This document shows positions 1-10,685 of a stretch of DNA of 64,000 nucleotides, piece by piece (position 1 is the first letter of the stretch; each line of letters opens with the position of its first letter). The stretch spans positions 1,116,001 through 1,180,000 of the forward strand of contig OZ037915.1 in the NCBI GenBank assembly GCA_964035575.1, in the 5' to 3' direction. Under the pieces are notes generated by a model that did not search any database, had not been told where the DNA came from, and saw nothing but the letters and a program-made list of their open reading frames with translations. The position numbers were made by a program, and so were the translations under genes. Source of the stretch: Rhynchopus sp. YZ270_cl-10 (taxonomy: Eukaryota; Euglenozoa; Diplonemea; Diplonemida; Diplonemidae).

Positions 1-219
1 CCCACCCAAGGACGCAGAAGGTGACGACCCTTTAGTGCTAAGGATGTTTTCAAAGAGAGGCGGGCGCGGGCCCTTCTGTGGTGCTAACCTAGCCTTCCGG
101 CGGGGCCGTTGTGGCGGGGCAGGGACCAGAGTGGTGGTGGGTTCGGGGTCGTGCGGAGTCTGCCCGGGTGGCGGGGGTGGGGTAGGGGATGGAGCTGCAT
201 CCTCTTCTCCTTCGGGCAT
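1..219 (-). CDS. Proline-rich protein, N-terminal part (runs off left edge)
   Basis: Reading the minus strand from an ATG at 219 gives 73 open codons that continue past the start of the window. The predicted start is MPEGEEDAAPSPTPPPPPG, followed by a proline- and arginine-rich stretch (about residues 20-55) and a less biased segment containing PLFENILS. Base composition is GC-rich, like the other host genes here and unlike the AT-rich spacer that begins at about 220. No domain is recognisable in so short a piece; the poly-proline run could be a ligand for profilin or SH3 domains, but that is inference. The plus-strand reading frames over the same bases give only arginine/glycine-rich products and are less likely. 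Confidence 0.45.
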   Translation of the reverse strand, partial: MPEGEEDAAPSPTPPPPPGQTPHDPEPTTTLVPAPPQRPRRKARLAPQKGPRPPLFENILSTKGSSPSASLGG

Positions 220-372
220 GGTATGAGATGTTCAAATACAAAAGAGAAAAAAGAAATTGGGGGAAAGGGGAGGAATGTGTTGATGTGGCTGGAGAGTTGG
301 TGAGTTGGGAGTGCGATGGAAGACCATTCGAGTCATAAAAAATGAAAGCTGAGGTTCTCTAACTCGTTCATG

Positions 373-828
373 TGGTGCTTCCCGGGGGGTATGCATTTCA
401 AATTTTCACAAAATGTGACAAGTTTTCACAACACGAAAACCGCTATAAAATTGTGAAGGCTGGTGAAAAATGGTGAAAAATTGTGAAAAGTTGTGAAAAG
501 TTGTGAATTGATTTTTTTTTTTTGGGGGGTTTTTTTTTGTGTTGGGTGGTGGCCCACCCATTGAGGGGTATGCTGGGATTCACAAGATAGAACGTGATGT
601 GGTGTACCTGTGTACCTGTGTACTGTGTACTGTGCGGAAATGACGAGAACTTGTCCATTTCGGCAAATTGACCCCACCACTGGCCGGACGGATTCCGGAA
701 ATGCAAATGCCGGCATTTAAAAGCTTCACCAACGAAGAAAAAAAGGGTGATGAAAAGTTGTGAAAAGTTGTGAAAAGTTGTGAATTGAATTGAAAATTTG
801 TGAAATGCATACCCCCCGGGAAGCACCA
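373..828. mobile_element. MITE-like element with 28-bp TIRs and TCATG target duplication
   Basis: The ends are a perfect 28-bp inverted repeat (373-400 and 801-828) beginning TGGTGCTTCCCGGGGGG. The flanks 368-372 and 829-833 are both TCATG, a 5-bp target-site duplication. The interior is AT-rich, carries short tandem GTGAAAAGTT repeats near both ends and no credible gene, so this is a non-autonomous DNA transposon. The superfamily is not clear from ends and target size alone. Confidence 0.85.
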
Positions 829-944
829 TCATGGAATATTTAAAAATGCTGCGCTTTTTTTTTTTTTTTTGTACTGTTCTCGTTTGTGAAGACGTCTCTG
901 AGAGGGGATAGGTAGGTGGGTGAGAGAGGTGGCTGTATTGTGAC

Positions 945-1010
945 GATTTGCCCATCATAATGCACATCACAATACAGCTGTATTGTGATGTGTATTATGA
1001 TGGGCAAATC
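945..1010. repeat. 66-bp near-perfect palindrome
   Basis: Two 33-base arms meet at a central CAGCTG with no loop. They match at all but one position and start with GATTTGCCCATCATAA. A longer, more decayed relative is at about 1962-2090. Confidence 0.85.
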
Positions 1011-1140
1011 ATCAGTAATACCGCCACTAGAGAGGGAGGGAAACAGACCATCCTGCTTCTGAAGCATATGGGGATAAAACTCGAAAGATAAGCAACGGGG
1101 CCTTCGGGTTTGAAGGAGGCACGTGGAATGTCCTTCTTAT

Positions 1141-1700
1141 CAGTTTCTGCTTCATTTTTTTTTCTTTTCTTTTGATAAATTGTTGGAGTAGTGTAGTTGC
1201 CTCGGTTGTGTTGCCACAGTTGTGCAATCTCCACTGTCCTTTTTTCTTTGAAAACTTGGTTTGTATTAGTGTAGACACCCGAGGATGAACTCCACTATAT
1301 TTATTTTTGAGGGAAAAAAGGTTTGTGAGATTATAAGCCTCTCGTGCTTAGCCACCTTAGAGCTGTAGTGCAGAAGCTATTATTGTACCACATCGGCACA
1401 TCTCCCTTTCAGTGCGGCTTATGGGTTTGACACCCTAAGCCTTGCACACGTGTTAGACTCCTTGGTCCGTGTTTCAAGACGGGTAGTTAAAGGTCGCTAT
1501 GTCAGGTGCCCACATCGTGCAATATCCACACAACGTTGTACCGCTCACAGAATAACAAAAAAAAACTAATTTCAAAAACTTTCCATTCAAAGAAGAGAAA
1601 GCACAAAAAAAGTTTACCCTGAAATACAAAGCCCTCTCGTGACAGTGTATCTTTGACCGGCTGTACCGGGGGTGGGGGAAAAAAATGCATGAAATCAACC
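1141..1700. repeat. Dispersed repeat, copy 1 (related to 4960-5500)
   Basis: Blocks of this stretch recur in the same order at 4960-5500: a GGAGTAGTGTAG-type segment, a segment with ACTTTCCATTCAAAG, and a segment containing GAAATACAAAGCCCTCTCGT. Similarity is broken by indels. A piece near 1250-1290 (AAACTTGGTTTGTATTAGTG) also resembles the reverse strand at about 53560-53610. It looks like an old non-coding repeat family; no coding content is visible. Confidence 0.6.
1316..1360 (+). repeat. Short dispersed hairpin repeat (copy a)
   Basis: Contains GTTTGTGAGATTATAAGCCT followed by CTCGTGCTTAGCCACCTT. The same 45-base pattern occurs at 4039-4076, 5455-5497, and on the minus strand at 52189-52245 and 53137-53195. 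The core AAGCCTCTCGTGCTTAG can form a small hairpin. Confidence 0.6.
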
Positions 1701-1961
1701 GAATGGCATCTAAGGCAGAGAGAGAAAACAAAACAGCGGAGAAAAGTTATTATTTTTTTTTTTTTGGGTAAAAATCGGTTACACTCTAATGCCTGCCAAA
1801 AAAAGAGGGGATGGGGAGGGGAAAGAATATGCCTTGAAGAGGCAGACACATAACATAGTTGACTTGAAATACAAAGCCCTTGTTTCACATGAGGGCAGGG
1901 GTGTAGGCACACTTTATCGTTTCCAAGCAAAAGGTATCTCACATTGTATACATGTGTTCAC

Positions 1962-2090
1962 AACTGGAGGCAATAAGTGGTGGCTGTTGTGATAGTTGTC
2001 ATAATAGATAATATACATCAATACAGCTGTATTGCAATGTGTATTATGATGTGCAATCATCACAACACAGCCACCACCTGGCAATAACGC
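1962..2090. repeat. Decayed ~125-bp palindromic element
   Basis: Left arm (about 1970-2026, containing GGTGGCTGTTGTGATAGTTG) and right arm (about 2027-2090, containing CATCACAACACAGCCACCAC) are imperfect reverse complements meeting at a CAGCTG centre. The central part matches the palindrome at 945-1010, so both belong to one fold-back family. Confidence 0.65.
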
Positions 2091-2412
2091 GCCAGGCCTC
2101 CACCTAGGTGAACAGTGTGCACAGCTCCCGCCCCAACCTCCCCGCTCCCATATTCTTCCAACGTCGTGTGTCGATGACCAATGTACCTTTGGTAACATGG
2201 TTCACAATGCACGCATTTTTCCTGCCACCCCCCCTCCACTCCCCCTCACCCTCCCCCCCTTCCCCCCAAATTTATAAGATGATAATTCTGATGGCGGATA
2301 GGCCAAGCCTTATCATTGTACTTTTTTCCCCTCAATTTTGAAAACCTTTTTTCTGTGGTCAACATTCCCTCATGCAAGAGATGAATTTTCACCAAAAGGG
2401 GGGAAATATTTC

Positions 2413-3313
2413 TCAAAACCCCATTTCTTCCAGGTATTTGCATAGGCCTTCTGTCGCAACATTGCACTCACCACCCCCCATGCCTTTGCTGTAGATGCCT
2501 ATCACGATGCAGTATTCGCTCTTCACAATGCATGCACCAGCGGGTCCTAGCTTTGCATAGATAAGCCCTTCGTCCATCATCGCACGGAGGCAGACGTACT
2601 TCTGCCCACTGAGCCACACACCCGAGGCCAGAAAGGGCTCGGCGTTCTGTTCGCTGATGTTCGTCGCAATCGACGTCATCTCCGCTTGTGTGATGTTCAG
2701 ACACGCGCTGTACGCGAAGATCTCTCCGTCAAGACCCATGATCACTCCTGTGAAATGGAGTCGTGGTGGTAGTGGGGGACAGCAGTGTTGAATACTAAGA
2801 CATCATTAATGGTGTGGCTGACAACCCAAAAATAGCAGAAAGTAGCATAAAATAGCACCTCCCTTCAGCCGCACTAAAAAATCCAGATGCCCAGAATAAC
2901 AGAAAATAGCACAAAAATAGCACAAAAATAGCACAAAAATAGCACCCCCTTTCAGCCACACCATTAACGGTATTTTGTTGTGCTTTTTCATCTTTTGCCA
3001 TCTGATTTTGGCTGAAATTTTGGTGTTCAAATCCCAAACTCCATCAAATTTCAGGCAAAATCAGATGAAGATGCTTTGTGTTTACACTCAAAATAGATGC
3101 ATTGTTTGTTGCCTATGAGATGTCAGTTAGGCTGTTATACGTTGCTGCATAGAGAGAACGGCGCATCCCAGTGGAGTGAGGAAAACGTGGAGTAAAAGGG
3201 AGATATTTTAAAACTGTGGAGGGGGGGTGGTCTCGTTGTTCCATACCAGCAGAGCATTTGCCACTCCCGACCAGAATGTCATCGACAAACGGTTGCCACG
3301 CCCCTGCTGGCAT
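2413..3313 (-). CDS. PFN: Profilin, two exons
   Basis: Profilin binds actin monomers, poly-proline and phosphoinositides in the cytosol and controls actin assembly. Exon 1 (3247-3313) encodes MPAGAWQPFVDDILVGSGKC plus SA and ends in phase 1 at a GTATGG donor. Exon 2 (2413-2747) follows a CAG acceptor and continues with a GVIMGLDGEIFAYS segment. Together they give 133 residues, a normal profilin length. Family hallmarks are the N-terminal AWQPFVDD helix, the GLDGEIFA strand, the GQKYVCLRA and GPAGACIVK strands, and the C-terminal CNVATEGLCKYLEEMGF helix. The start is chosen because it begins the AWQ helix and has a CACACAG acceptor 22 bases upstream. The 499-base intron contains a small TIR element (2805-2967). 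Confidence 0.93.
2805..2967. mobile_element. Small TIR element inside the profilin intron
   Basis: The sequence TTAATGGTGTGGCTG at the left end is repeated in inverted orientation (CAGCCACACCATTAA) at the right end. Between them are several copies of AATAGCACAAA. The element is about 163 bp, non-coding, and lies wholly inside the profilin intron. Confidence 0.7.
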
Positions 3314-4038
3314 TTTGTGTATGGAGTGGTGTGTCCTGTGTGTTGTGTGTTTGTCTAGCAGTAAGGTCAGGGGGGACGTGTGGTGATGATTTCAAAAAAA
3401 GAGAAAAAAAAATGGGGAAGGCTACTAAGGCAGTAGGCACCATACTTGGATCGCCCATATTTTTTTTTGCTCTTTTTTTCCGTTTTCTTTTTATATCAGA
3501 CAAAAAGACTTCTTGTCTCAAAAACAATCGTTCTTTACTCGCTGTGCGCATTGGGACGCGTGTGTATGGGCACGACACAGAGATACGCTGAAGAGATCCT
3601 TTTCTAATAAAGCCCTCCTCTGTTTGCAACAACGTCCATTTTGTGTTACGGATAACAGAGGGGACTTAGCCGGGTGTATCTGAGAAAATAGTTTCGAGCA
3701 AAAAATCATCAGCAAAACATAGCGTATTTGCGGTACAATGTATGCGCAATGACTGTGCTGTTGAACGCAAATGTGGGTAGCTACTAAGAGTGAACCATTG
3801 CACATAAACTGCATGTGTGTGTGTGTCTATTTCGCAAATATTCGAATCAAAATCAACAAAAATAGGAGTAAAAAAAAGTGAAGTTATTAATGCAGGCATC
3901 TCCGACTGACCCACGTACGATGCCAGCCATCCGGATGAAAGCACAAGAAGTATAAAAAAAAAACACACACACACATTCGAAGAAGACAGGTGGTGAAAGG
4001 CTCCTTTCAACTGGGAATAAAACAAAACAGAAAAAAAA

Positions 4039-4076
4039 TTGTGAGATGAGCCTAAGCCTCACAGAGTTCAGTCGCA
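4039..4076 (+). repeat. Short dispersed hairpin repeat (copy b)
   Basis: Reads ATTGTGAGATGAGCCTAAGC followed by CTCACAGAGTTCAGTCGC, aligning with the copies at 1316 and 53137 (minus). Confidence 0.5.
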
Positions 4077-4959
4077 AACGAAAATATTTTTACACTAAAA
4101 AAGAGGGGAAGGGGGGTCTAGGGGGTGCAACGAAGCCGTATTTTTTCTTTTCTTCTGTGACGCTCAACAAAAACCCATGCAAAAAGGTCTCAAAAGGGGG
4201 GGAAACACACAGAATTGGGGTATCTCATCTGGAGGTAAGTGTGGCGCACTTTTTCAGCCCCTTTTGGCACTTTTTTTTCATCACTTTTTGACACTTGTAG
4301 CACCTTCGGAAGAGAAAAGGGCCGTATCACGAACACCACATTACACTCGTTTTTTACTTATTTTGTCGTCAACAATCACCTACCTCGGTTCATTTATGTT
4401 TTTTTTTGCTGCGAAAAGCTGAATATGTCAACACTAAATGCCTATTGATCTACTCTAGAATCGACGTCTTCCCGAGCCCTTTAGGGAAGGGGAAAAAGCA
4501 AATCTTCTGTGATGTGAGTGAGAGAGAAGTGAAGGTAAAAAAAACAGCAAAAAAAATGGTTGATTTTGCACTGTTCTTTATCTTTTTTTTTCACAGATCA
4601 CAACAGGGAGACAAAAAAAAACAACAAAAAAAGGAGGGAAACAGACGCCAAGGTATGCATATCAAACACTTGACCGGTTGTTATCTTATTTTCTGCAAAT
4701 ATCAGCAAAAGATCACTTGTCTACAAAACAAATGTTCGGTACACAAAAGGTAACCCTCAGGGGCCAGGATACTTACTTACGGCACGTCCCTGAGAGCAAT
4801 AGTCAAGGTGTTCTCTTGTCATTTGTAGTACTGCAGAATCAAAGGTGTTGGAGGGAAATAAAACCGACTGTCTGTGGGTTGGGGGGGTTTGAAACTGCAC
4901 AAAGAGGGGGGGAGGTGCACAAACCTTGACACACCACAACACACGGTTTCATTTATTTG

Positions 4960-5500
4960 ATTTTTTTTTTTCTTATAATTTGTCGGATTAGTGTAGCTGC
5001 CATGTGAACATTCTTCACTGTGGAACAACGCAAACAACCACACAGCTTCCGGTGGTGTTTCAAAAAATAAAATAAAAAATACTAATTTCATACTTTCCAT
5101 TCAAAGAGAAAGCGCGCAAAAGGACGTTTCAAAAAAACGATAAAAAAAAGATGAAGTGAATCAATTCCTCCTGTTGACCTCCTCCTCCTTACTTTCCTCC
5201 CACTGACCTTGTGCCTTATTCCGCATTTAGGAATTACCTAAAATCTGATCAACACACACCGATACCACCTACACTGAGCATAGCATAGGGTCACCACAGC
5301 CCCAGAACGTTGGCAGAAAGTCAGACTAGAGTCCGTTAAACAGAATATTGAGCAGAACAAAAAGAAAGGTTTACCTGAAATACAAAGCCCTCTCGTGAAC
5401 AGTGTACCTTGGTATATAACCGTACCGGGGTGGACACCCAACCATGCAGAAAAAAAAGAGATAAACCTAAGCCTCGCATGCTTAGGCATCTTTGAAAGTC
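4960..5500. repeat. Dispersed repeat, copy 2 (related to 1141-1700)
   Basis: Shares with copy 1 the TAGTGTAG segment, ACTTTCCATTCAAAGAG, and GAAATACAAAGCCCTCTCGT followed by GTACCGGGG, with a large indel in the middle. No coding content. Confidence 0.6.
5455..5497 (+). repeat. Short dispersed hairpin repeat (copy c)
   Basis: Contains CCTAAGCCTCGCATGCTTAGG, in which CCTAAGC and GCTTAGG pair as a hairpin. It is the clearest hairpin of the family seen at 1316, 4039, 52189 and 53137. Confidence 0.55.
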
Positions 5501-6998
5501 TGATAAGATGAAAGTGCCTTGCGCACCTAAAAAAGGAGGAAAGACAGAAATCGCCGTATTTGGGGTACACACATAAACGTGGACCATCCTTCGTATCCCT
5601 CGCGCGGACAAGGCAATCGGTGAACCAAATTTCAAAACACAGAAACACACATTGGCAACAAACCCCACACAAGGCGGCCAGAATGTGTGGAGTTTACGGA
5701 CACACGGGTGGGATTGCATTTTATTTTATTTTTTTGCAAATCTGGAAAATAAAAAAACGCCACCATTTTTTTTTTATACTTTTTGTCGACTACAGAGGAA
5801 GCAAGCGGCACCCATTCGCTTTACAGGGTGCGAAGAGAAAAAAAGAACCACAAATCACAGAATATGAAAGGCACTGTATCCAACATCAGCACCGTTGTAG
5901 GAGAAAGGAAAAAAAGGGGAGAAAAAGATTCAATTATGAATGTGCCTCTCTCCCTCTCTGGACACGCATCTAAATAGAAAACTTGAAACATTGCATGGTT
6001 TCACTGTGCACACATAACAATCAGTGAAATTCACCTATCATGCATAGCAATACAACACGTAAAAACCCCCTCCCCAAACCACACACTGGTGTGGAACTGC
6101 TACAGCAGCTGTTTTGTATATTTTATTTTTTTTTTTTTTTGCAGTGTCCAATCAAACTGAAATGGCATTACCGAACAAAAAAGGCAGACAGGTGAAAGAG
6201 GGCATTCACTATATTTTGTGTGCGGAGGCTAGGGCGTGGGAAGGAACTGAACATATGTCCGGGGTCTTTAAATAAAGACACACGGGTGAGGGAGGGTGGG
6301 GGGTAATATAACACACACAAACAAAATAAAAAGCAAAGGGGGGTGTGTGCAGTGCTCTGAGGAAGCACTCCACCCAGGTGTCTGGTGAACCCCCCATCGC
6401 CTCACGTCTTGTAGAAATGGGGTTCCACAGTGAAGGAAAAACCTTTCTTCGAGAAAGAAAACCGCAAACCTGAAAATGATTTCATATACATTCTTTTCTA
6501 AACGAAAAAGAAGGTATAGAGGGTGTGAAAAATGTGAAAATGGAAAATGGAAAATATGTATTTAACTTCAAAAAAAAATCACACAGAAACCCAAAATCGT
6601 TGCAATTTTGACCAAAAAAAAAAAAAAAAAAAAGAAAAACAAATCGGGGGGTTCAAAGTTTTTTTTTGGTAGATAGACTAAGATACTACATTACACATAA
6701 CACACACGATAAAAAAGAAGTTGAAAGTACAGACACCTCATCGTTCACCGACACTGAAGAAAAAAAAAACAACAACAACAACAAAGCGTTGACAATGGTA
6801 TTTTGTTTATATAATTGTTGTTGTTAAAAAAGGTACTGCTTTGTCTAGAGATCCTCCCTCCCTCCCTCCTTCCCCAAGCAACAACTCATTTCTGCGCATC
6901 TAATAAAATGAGACAAAAGATAAGTTGAAAAATCCAAAATAAAGAGGAAAAAAAGCCAGTAACGACTCAGAGGTATATAAAAACCCCTATCTCTCTCC

Positions 6999-9900
6999 CT
7001 AGAGCTCCACTGTGGACAGTACCCCAGCCTCTATAGGGTCAAAGTAGGTTTCCCTGCGCTGTATCGTGGCCTCCACGTCTGCCATGCCCACAGGGTCGAA
7101 GCGTGTGGAGACGTTGCCGTTGGCGTAGTCCCAGCCGTTGTTTTCTTTGAACGTGACAGTGCCCAGCTTGGTGCCTGCAGGGACGTCGCCCTCGGGGGTG
7201 TAGTGCATGGCCGCCACGAGGTCGCCTCTGACCGGGCACTGCGGGTGCATGTGAAACGCAACGAAGTACTTCCTGTGGTACTCAGGGTCCAGCACAATGC
7301 CCGGATCCGGGTCCTCGTCGTCCTGGGCCGCAATCATGTCTCTAGGGCCCCACTCCGCGACGGAAGCAAGTTTGACCCATTCCGCTTGACTGTAGAAACC
7401 CAGAACAGTGATCATCATAACACCGTTCGGTGTCTCCGTGTCGCCATTCCGCCGTGCATCCTCCTGATGTGCGTGGATGAGACAACGTACCTTCGGTGCG
7501 TCTTCTTCGAGCTCGATGAACATCCCGAATGCGAACATATTGCCGTTGGGGTGCACGGGGAGCACGGTGCGCAGCTCTCTGCTGTGCGGCTCCACATAGC
7601 AGACGGAAACGCCTGCGAAGAGACGTGCGGCTTGGTACCAGTCGACTCTGTGGTGCGAGACGTCGCCAGGCTTGGAGTACGGGTCGCTGATGGTGACCGT
7701 CTCGAAGTCTTCAGAGACGCCTTCCACATAGTAGCCACACCCAGGCGTGATGACACAGTCGCCAACAACAATGTCATCCTCTCCCGGCGGCGAGACAAGC
7801 ACAACAATGTAGTCAAACTCACCCCGCCACACCGCCATCAGCTCCGTCATATAAGCCTTGTGGTCCTCCCACGCCTCGCCTGAGTACGACTTCACAGGGA
7901 AGCCTGTCACATCGCACATCGTCTCGTCGACAGAGCCAGGCCCGTGCAAACTCATGTAGGACCCGCAAGACTTCGCAAAGGCCTTCTCAAGGAGGGAGAG
8001 CCAAAGGATGTGTGCGCCCTTGGTGCTGCTCGCAAAGGCAGGCACGTTGTGGTCCATCGGAAGGTAGTCGTCGATGATGCTGAGGCCCCACCAGCCGTCC
8101 TTGCAGAGCAGCACCTTGCAGCCACCTGCGTTCAGCATGTCGTTGTTGTTGAGCGCAAAGGCCGTGCGTACCAGCACGCCACCCTTGTCGTCGACGCTCC
8201 TGTCGGATGTGTTTCCCTTTGCCTGCGGGTGTGCCATGCGGTACTCCGCAAGGACTGCCAGTGCGCAGAGAAGCCACCTGCAGCCTAGAGCATGCGGCGT
8301 CAGCCTGATCTCGCTGCTGCAGACGCCGTCCGGGTGGAACAGCATCTTCTGCACAACCCCGCCCTCTTCCTGCGGGATGACGTAGTTGCGTGCCCACCCG
8401 CTTGTCGCCACGACAGCCATGTTGAGCCCTGCCGCCTCAGCGTCTGCACGCAGCTCCTCTGGCAGCGCCGCTGTGCGCTTCTTGTGTTCCGACTCAAAAT
8501 CGCTGTAGTTCATGCACGCCAGCAGCGCATCGTCACCTGGGAAGAAGGCTGCGTCCACGAACGGCACGCCCGTCTCAATAGCCTTGTGGAAGGCCTCCTC
8601 CTCGGGTGCGTCCTGTGGTGCAACCTTCGACAGCGCAACAAGCTTCTCAAAGACCTGTGCACAGCGCTCACTCTTGCGCCACTCAAGGTAGTCAGGACCA
8701 AGCGTCTCGAGGCGCCATTTGACTTTGGGGAACTTCTTCTTCTTCCATTGGAGGCAGGCGCCACGCTTCTCCCCTGGGAAGACTGTGAGCGTGATGACGT
8801 CGCGCTTGAGATCCTCGTCGTAGACGGTATGTGCGTCGGGGTGGATCTCTGCGTTGATGAGCTCGACAATGAGCTGCAGGTTCGGGTTCCCGTTGTAGAA
8901 GTACACCACACGGCCGTCGGGCTCACCTGTGTTCTCAATGGTCTGCACCACGTGGAGTGGGTTAGCGTCGTCGTCCACCATATCCTCACGCACGTCTGCC
9001 TGTGCGTCTGCAGGTGCAGGGAACACAAACAGCTCTTCCGGCACAGCACCACGTCCCTCCTCAGGCAACGGTGCAAAGGGCACCTCCTTCCCGATTAGCT
9101 CTGTGTTGCGCTCGAGGTTCGCTGCTGTGAGGGGTGTCGTGCACCACGTGGGTGGCAGGGGTGTGGGTGGCTCGGGCATTTGGAGGTCGATGACTGAGGA
9201 GCAGGAGATGGCGTCGTAGTCGACATCGATCTTGGGGACAGATTTGCGCTCGAGTGGCACGATGCTGTTGTTGCTCATATGCGCAAGGCTGCACTTCGGC
9301 ATCGACGCGATGGATGGCTGCGCGAGGAACACTGGGTCCTCCGTGGTCTCAGACGACTCACCCTCGGGCGAGGCCTCGGTAGACCCCTCTAGTGCCGCCG
9401 ACTCTGCTAAGCCGCGTGCCGTGCTCTTCGCGTCGTCGGGAAACGGTATCACACCCGACTCCATCAACTTCTTCAGGTCTGGCTTGAGCTTGTCCGGGAG
9501 CTCGTCACTGACACGGAGGCAGTCCCACACTGCGCCCTCTAGGGAGCGGACGAGGGCCTTCTCCTCTGCGTCGTTCTTGGGCGGGTCTGCGCGTGGTATG
9601 TAACACTCCTGTGGTGCTGCGGAGAGGATCTCTTGTATGTACTTCGCGCAGGGGTAGTTCTCCCGACGTACCTGTGCGTGCGCGATGATGCGGTGCTGCA
9701 GGGGGTCGCCACCCGCACGTCCCAGCTCCTCGCTCTGTGCAATGCTCTCCTGCATCGCATGCGTGTACGCCACCTTCAGGGCCTCCCACGGCCTGCGGTC
9801 CAGCAGCTTGTTCGCATCGAACTGCCGCCGTACCTCCTCCGCATCGCCATCAGCCAGCTCGCTAGGAGTCGCCACATTGTCGTTGCTGTCGTCCTCCTTC

Positions 9901-10067
9901 ACGTCCTTGTCCCCCACAGCAGGTCGCCGGAACTCCTCCTTCAGCTCCTCCCCCCTCACCTCTCGCTCCTTCCGCTGCTCCTTCTCCGGCAACTGCAGCG
10001 TCACCTTCTTCTTCCCCGGGTTAGGCGCAGCCTTTGGCCGCTCGGCTTCAGAGCAACAATTTCCCAT
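6999..10067 (-). CDS. Calpain-like protein with degenerate catalytic triad
   Basis: A single 1022-residue frame. The start MGNCCSE gives a Gly-2 myristoylation site with adjacent cysteines for palmitoylation, so membrane or cytoskeleton attachment is likely. Residues 10-110 are charged and low-complexity. Residues about 380-480 (FYNGNPNLQ, VFPGEKRG) resemble the accessory domain of euglenozoan calpain-like proteins; this is tentative. The calpain protease core spans about 540-830. The active-site block reads LGCRWLLCALAVLAE near residue 595, where true calpains have LGDCW, so the catalytic Cys position holds Arg. The His block is PGCGYYVEGV (about 777) and the Asn block ISDPYSKPG (about 795), both without the catalytic residue. 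A C2-like calpain domain III follows (about 845-1022). The protein is therefore probably a non-enzymatic scaffold. A CTGTAG acceptor lies just before the ATG. Confidence 0.85.
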   Translation of the reverse strand: MGNCCSEAERPKAAPNPGKKKVTLQLPEKEQRKEREVRGEELKEEFRRPAVGDKDVKEDDSNDNVATPSELADGDAEEVRRQFDANKLLDRRPWEALKVAYTHAMQESIAQSEELGRAGGDPLQHRIIAHAQVRRENYPCAKYIQEILSAAPQECYIPRADPPKNDAEEKALVRSLEGAVWDCLRVSDELPDKLKPDLKKLMESGVIPFPDDAKSTARGLAESAALEGSTEASPEGESSETTEDPVFLAQPSIASMPKCSLAHMSNNSIVPLERKSVPKIDVDYDAISCSSVIDLQMPEPPTPLPPTWCTTPLTAANLERNTELIGKEVPFAPLPEEGRGAVPEELFVFPAPADAQADVREDMVDDDANPLHVVQTIENTGEPDGRVVYFYNGNPNLQLIVELINAEIHPDAHTVYDEDLKRDVITLTVFPGEKRGACLQWKKKKFPKVKWRLETLGPDYLEWRKSERCAQVFEKLVALSKVAPQDAPEEEAFHKAIETGVPFVDAAFFPGDDALLACMNYSDFESEHKKRTAALPEELRADAEAAGLNMAVVATSGWARNYVIPQEEGGVVQKMLFHPDGVCSSEIRLTPHALGCRWLLCALAVLAEYRMAHPQAKGNTSDRSVDDKGGVLVRTAFALNNNDMLNAGGCKVLLCKDGWWGLSIIDDYLPMDHNVPAFASSTKGAHILWLSLLEKAFAKSCGSYMSLHGPGSVDETMCDVTGFPVKSYSGEAWEDHKAYMTELMAVWRGEFDYIVVLVSPPGEDDIVVGDCVITPGCGYYVEGVSEDFETVTISDPYSKPGDVSHHRVDWYQAARLFAGVSVCYVEPHSRELRTVLPVHPNGNMFAFGMFIELEEDAPKVRCLIHAHQEDARRNGDTETPNGVMMITVLGFYSQAEWVKLASVAEWGPRDMIAAQDDEDPDPGIVLDPEYHRKYFVAFHMHPQCPVRGDLVAAMHYTPEGDVPAGTKLGTVTFKENNGWDYANGNVSTRFDPVGMADVEATIQRRETYFDPIEAGVLSTVEL

Positions 10068-10685
10068 CCCCTACAGGAAGCGGGAAAACCCACACCCTTC
10101 TGTGTCCCTGAAGGTGGTGTGGTGGAATGACTTAATACGGGTAGGTAGGGAATTTTAATGAGGGGAAGGGGAGAAAGGGGGGAAAGAATGTTTGTTTTGT
10201 TTTGTTTTTTTTTTTGTTTTTTTTTTTTTTTTGTGCTACTCTGTGTTTTGTATTATATTTCATTGTAGTACTTTCAAGTTGAGAGGTAGGTGCGCTTCTT
10301 TGTTGAGATAGCGGAGGAAGGGGGGAAGTGAGTGTAGATTGCGCTACAAAAAGGAAAGGGGGCACATATTGACCCCAGGGAACTAGGGTTTGCGTCACAA
10401 CAACAGAACACAAATTCTTCAACATCCACAACATGAAAAGGCTTCGTCCACTCTATCAAAGCATCGGGACATATACGGCTTGTCTCTGAGTAAGCTCATA
10501 CGGGTAACTAACCACTACATCGCAATAAGGCGACATTTTTCATTCTAAACTCCGCAAGATTGGTGTTTTTCCTTTTGAGGGTGTGTGTTGTATTAGAGAG
10601 AAACAATAATGAGTGAGAAAACACAAACTAGCAAGTACGCACACCCCGTCATTTCTACCCCCTATCGTCAAGTACCTTGATATAT
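10068..10685. other. Spacer upstream of the calpain-like gene
   Basis: No gene is seen. On the minus strand the calpain ATG is preceded by a pyrimidine tract and CTGTAG, a likely splice acceptor. The region includes poly-T tracts at about 10195-10232. Confidence 0.5.

Larger units (their letters stand above)
834..2412. other. Gene-free spacer with dispersed repeats
   Basis: No coding region is supported here. The spacer holds homopolymer tracts, two palindromic units (945-1010 and about 1962-2090) and parts of dispersed repeats shared with 4.96-5.5 kb and with the 52-53.6 kb region. The final 100 bases before 2413 are probably profilin 3' UTR, since profilin lies on the minus strand and ends at 2413. 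Confidence 0.6.
3314..6998. other. 3.7-kb spacer without a supported gene
   Basis: No reading frame here shows protein-like composition or a recognisable domain. The sequence is rich in poly-A, poly-T and poly-G tracts. It contains two copies of the short hairpin repeat (4039-4076, 5455-5497) and the second copy of the dispersed repeat at 4960-5500. Bases of about 6840-6998 are probably 3' UTR of the calpain-like gene on the minus strand; there is a purine/pyrimidine-biased TCCCTCCC run at about 6847-6871. Confidence 0.55.

Noticed and set aside
35-303. Plus-strand Gly/Arg-rich frames at the left edge
   Set aside because: Composition is an antisense shadow; the minus-strand frame begins with a good ATG and remains open to the edge.
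3331-5977. Frames of 80-145 codons in the 3.3-6 kb spacer
   Set aside because: They consist of Phe, Lys and His runs from homopolymer tracts, have no domain, and overlap dispersed repeats.
7203-9098. Plus-strand frames of 226 and 268 codons opposite the calpain-like gene
   Set aside because: They are antisense shadows caused by GC-rich third positions; the minus-strand frame has clear calpain domains.
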